Source: Raineyella antarctica (GTDB lineage Bacteria; Actinomycetota; Actinomycetes; Propionibacteriales; Propionibacteriaceae). From it: DNA of 64,000 nt. Below, piece after piece: positions 61,926 through 64,000 of this stretch. A program made the translations under genes and the position numbers. How positions within the stretch are numbered: position 1 is the stretch's first letter; each line of letters starts with the position of its first letter. Location of the stretch: positions 1 through 64,000 of the forward strand of contig NZ_FMYF01000011.1 of NCBI RefSeq assembly GCF_900092135.1. The letters are read 5' to 3'. The notes beneath the pieces are model-generated. The model was given only the letters and a program-made list of their open reading frames with translations. It was not told where the DNA came from and made no database searches.

Positions 61926-62918
61926 TCAGCGCCAGAATTCGCTGAGCTGCTCGGCAAGGGTGCTGCCTTGGTTGTACCCGGCTCGAGCAGCGGGCTGGCG
62001 CGTCGACAGATCCATCAGATTGGCGCCGAATGCGTTGAGGGATTCGCTATCCGGAAGGATGGTCCCGACTCTGCTGCCTGCTGCGCGGAGTTCGTCGACC
62101 TGCGCCGCGAGTTGCATGCCCCAGTCCAACGGGTGCCGTGTTCTGCCGCCAAGTGGTGACAACACGAGCACCCGCTCATATCCGGCTGCCAGGTCGGCGT
62201 TCTCGTTGCGTCGGTAGCCCCCATCGATGTAGTGGCTGTCGCCGATGCCATAGGGGAGGCCACTGGCACAGCTGGCGGCGACGGCGTCCGCCAGGTCGAC
62301 TCCGCTGTGGCGGTCGAACACGACCGGTTCACCGGTATGGGCGTCGACCGCTGTGATGAGCATCGTTCGTTGCGGCCAGTGCTGGCTGGGCAGCCGGGAG
62401 GCGACGGTGGTGCGCCATTGCGTCTGCCAGGACCCGTCCGACGCCGCGACCATGTCGAGCGCCGCCGCGCCCATCTTGCGGCGCATGTCGGCAGCATCCT
62501 CAGCGGAGGCGATGATCTCGCTCGTCCTCCGCATCTGGTCGGACACCCGCCCGATGGGAGCGCGTCCACGGTCGGATCCTGCCGGACCGGTCCGTTGCTG
62601 GGGGACAGCGGCAAGGATGGCGGCAAGTAGTTGGGGCGGGGTCGCGCCAGCCAGCTGGGCCGCGGCAGTCGATCCCGCCGACGTGCCAATGACCAGATCG
62701 GCTTCGGTCACATCCAATCCGGCATCGAAGAGGCCGGCGATGACGCCGATCAGCCAGGCGTTGCCCGCCGATCCGCCACCGCCGAGGACCAACGCTCGCT
62801 TGCCAGCGGCGCCTGGCCGCTGGGTGGGGTCAACCTGCGGCTGGTCCTGGTCGGACCTCGGCCGGTCGGAGGCCGTCGTCGAAACGGAGTGCAGAGGTGA
62901 AGAAGGTGTGGTGTTCAT
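61926..62918 (-). CDS. Patatin-like phospholipase family protein
   Basis: 330 residues. After a 40-residue disordered start come LVLGGGGSAGNAWLIGVIAGL (oxyanion loop) and VIGTSAGST with the nucleophile S80; the catalytic aspartate is in SHYIDGGYRR. No signal peptide. Patatin-like hydrolases release fatty acids from lipids. It is preceded by a 19-residue ORF with a strong ribosome site, and a PadR-type operator lies beyond that, so the divergent PadR regulator may control it. Confidence 0.88.
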   Translation of the reverse strand: MNTTPSSPLHSVSTTASDRPRSDQDQPQVDPTQRPGAAGKRALVLGGGGSAGNAWLIGVIAGLFDAGLDVTEADLVIGTSAGSTAAAQLAGATPPQLLAAILAAVPQQRTGPAGSDRGRAPIGRVSDQMRRTSEIIASAEDAADMRRKMGAAALDMVAASDGSWQTQWRTTVASRLPSQHWPQRTMLITAVDAHTGEPVVFDRHSGVDLADAVAASCASGLPYGIGDSHYIDGGYRRNENADLAAGYERVLVLSPLGGRTRHPLDWGMQLAAQVDELRAAGSRVGTILPDSESLNAFGANLMDLSTRQPAARAGYNQGSTLAEQLSEFWR

Positions 62919-62964
62919 GGGAGTCGTCTTTCGCGATTTGCCTGTCAGGCGCTCCCGGTGGCGA

Positions 62965-63024
62965 CTAGCTCAGCCGCGCGATCGTGGACTGCAGGGGAGC
63001 ACCCATTGTGGATACTGCGTTCAT
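62965..63024 (-). CDS. 19-residue leader ORF before the patatin gene
   Basis: ATG 63024 follows AGGAGGTGAG at ideal spacing and encodes MNAVSTMGAPLQSTIARLS. The stop is 46 bases before the patatin ATG, whose own upstream sequence (GACTCCCATGAAC) echoes that of the leader (GAGTCCCATGAAC). It may be a translated leader or a duplicated start region. No stem-loop regulator was identified. Confidence 0.45.
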   Translation of the reverse strand: MNAVSTMGAPLQSTIARLS

Positions 63025-63106
63025 GGGACTCACCTCCTGCCGATGGATCACGATCACTTGAACGCTAGCACGCGCGCGACGCGGCGGGAACGGGCAACTC
63101 CTGCGC

Positions 63107-63122
63107 TTCGTTATATAGCGAA
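63107..63122. promoter_or_regulatory. PadR-type operator
   Basis: TTCGTTATATAGCGAA is a near-perfect palindrome (14 of 16 positions) with the TATATA centre typical of PadR sites. It lies 21 bp before the padR start and 83 bp before the leader ORF. Confidence 0.6.
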
Positions 63123-63143
63123 TCGTAGGACTAGGCTGGTGCC

Positions 63144-63686
63144 GTGATCGAGATGATGATCCTCGGCTTCCTCGCCGAGCAGGCACTGCACGGCTACGAG
63201 CTGCGCCGGCGGATGGAGCAGTTGTTCGGCCACGCCCGCCCGATCAGCTACGGGACGGTGTACCCGGCGATCAATCGCCTGGAGCGTGCCGGACTGCTCC
63301 GCAAGGAGTCGGGCCCACGGAAGGCGGGGGCTGCGCCGGTCACGCTGCACCTGACCGACGCCGGGCGCGCCGAGCTGCTGGGGCGGCTGCGATCGGTGTC
63401 CGGGCAGGACGTGACCGACGGCCACCACTTCATGGTGGTGCTCGCCTTCCTGTCGCTGCTGCCCGACCAGGCCGAGCGGGACGCGGTGCTGCAGCGTCGG
63501 CTCGACTTCCTGTCCCAGCCGGCCAGCTTCTTCTACGACGGCGACCGGCCCCTCAGGGTCGACGACATCACCGACCCCTACCGGTGCGGGATCCTGATCT
63601 CCGCACGGGCCACCAGCCGCGCCGAACGGGCCTGGCTCCGCGAACAGCTACAGGTGACTGCGGGAACCGATGGAGGCAACGAATGA
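63144..63686 (+). CDS. PadR-family transcriptional regulator
   Basis: 180 residues from GTG 63144. N-terminal winged helix: MILGFLAEQALHGYELRRRM and YGTVYPAINRLERAGLLRKE, then the longer C-terminal dimerization helix of the PadR-s2/Vinson-type proteins. Usually a repressor released by small planar molecules. Its stop overlaps the next gene's ATG (ATGA), so it controls, or is controlled with, the quinone-oxidoreductase-like gene; the divergent patatin gene may also be a target. Confidence 0.88.
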   Translation: MIEMMILGFLAEQALHGYELRRRMEQLFGHARPISYGTVYPAINRLERAGLLRKESGPRKAGAAPVTLHLTDAGRAELLGRLRSVSGQDVTDGHHFMVVLAFLSLLPDQAERDAVLQRRLDFLSQPASFFYDGDRPLRVDDITDPYRCGILISARATSRAERAWLREQLQVTAGTDGGNE

Positions 63687-64000
63687 GCGCCTTGAAAGTC
63701 AACGCCATGATGCGCGCAGTGGTGCTCGACGGTCCCGGGGACGTGTCGAAGCTCCGGCTCACCCAGGTGCCGATCCCCACCCCGCAGCCCGGCTGGGTGC
63801 TGATCAGGGTGCAGGCCTTCGGGCTCAACCGGTCCGAATTGTTCACCCGCCGCGGATACTCCGGCGACGACGTCACGTTCCCCCGGATCCTGGGGATCGA
63901 GGCGGCCGGGGTGGTCGTGTCGGCGCCCGCCGGCGAGTTCGAGGCCGGCCAGCAGGTGGTGGCACTGATGGGCGGGATGGGACGTACGTTCGACGGCGGC
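63683..64000 (+). CDS. Medium-chain dehydrogenase/quinone oxidoreductase, N-terminal part
   Basis: The first 106 codons of a gene cut by the window edge. MRAVVLDGPGDVSKLRLTQV then VQAFGLNRSELFTRRGYSGD and FPRILGIEAAGVVVSAPAG form the GroES-like domain of zinc-free quinone oxidoreductase-type MDR enzymes (NRSE instead of the zinc ligands of alcohol dehydrogenases). The NADPH-binding part is outside. Coupled to the PadR gene. Confidence 0.85.
   Translation, partial: MSALKVNAMMRAVVLDGPGDVSKLRLTQVPIPTPQPGWVLIRVQAFGLNRSELFTRRGYSGDDVTFPRILGIEAAGVVVSAPAGEFEAGQQVVALMGGMGRTFDGG

Noticed and set aside
61926-62689. Alternative minus-strand frame over the patatin gene
   Set aside because: The GGGGSAG, GTSAG and DGG motifs lie in the other frame.

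Overview
The window is high-GC DNA with the gene density, start-codon use (many GTG) and protein families of an actinobacterium. The SCO6880/VirB4/TraG/DUF4913 conjugation genes, CsoR, the GPH-type lactose permease and the eukaryote-type UDP-glucose pyrophosphorylase fit Propionibacteriaceae or a close relative; this placement is inference. No rRNA, tRNA or CRISPR array was recognised. The window reads as a mosaic accessory region: metal-resistance modules, two-component systems, one sugar island and conjugative-element genes, separated by insertion-sequence debris and small recurring repeats.

Layout. 0-2.3 kb: left-truncated ISL3-family element, 18-bp tandem repeats, a small three-helix-bundle protein and a decayed MHS/MFS transporter. 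2.4-4.9 kb: two-component system with a frameshifted response regulator and a small secreted protein. 5.1-7.8 kb: two PAP2 phosphatases and a DedA protein. 8.1-8.9 kb: IS3 and TPR debris. 8.9-12.3 kb: phosphodiester-glycosidase-like exported protein and a second two-component system whose genes converge and overlap. 13.3-23.0 kb: lactose/galactose island (ROK sugar kinase, GPH permease, LacZ on one strand; GalK, LacI, UDP-glucose pyrophosphorylase on the other) with two LacI-type operators between. 23.0-29.6 kb: fragments of a conjugative element enclosing a CmtR-like sensor, SPC-type P-ATPase, CDF exporter and a merR/merA pair.

29.7-52.3 kb is a large copper island: two OmpR-type two-component systems, three short SHOCT-type membrane proteins, a PepSY-like lipid- or membrane-anchored protein, DUF3105 protein, Tat-lipoprotein multicopper oxidase, a CPD-type P-ATPase, two separate CcdA/thioredoxin-like modules, a cupredoxin-CopA-YHS fusion with CsoR, a PaaK-type adenylating enzyme, a CopZ-like chaperone and a dedicated Lgt. 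Seven transcription units here carry an 11-bp-spaced CTTGA direct repeat oriented toward the gene, suggesting one response regulator controls them together.

52.4-64 kb: a ZIP transporter behind a DtxR/IdeR-type box; a two-gene module (unknown 231-aa protein plus XRE-ImmA/IrrE protein) that looks like a toxin-antitoxin or defence cargo sitting at the end of a conjugative element; the conjugation genes DUF4913, TraG, a 36-aa ORF duplicating the TraG N-terminus, VirB4-like ATPase and SCO6880; an IS30 relic; a patatin-like lipase; a PadR regulator; and the start of a quinone oxidoreductase-like gene cut by the window edge.
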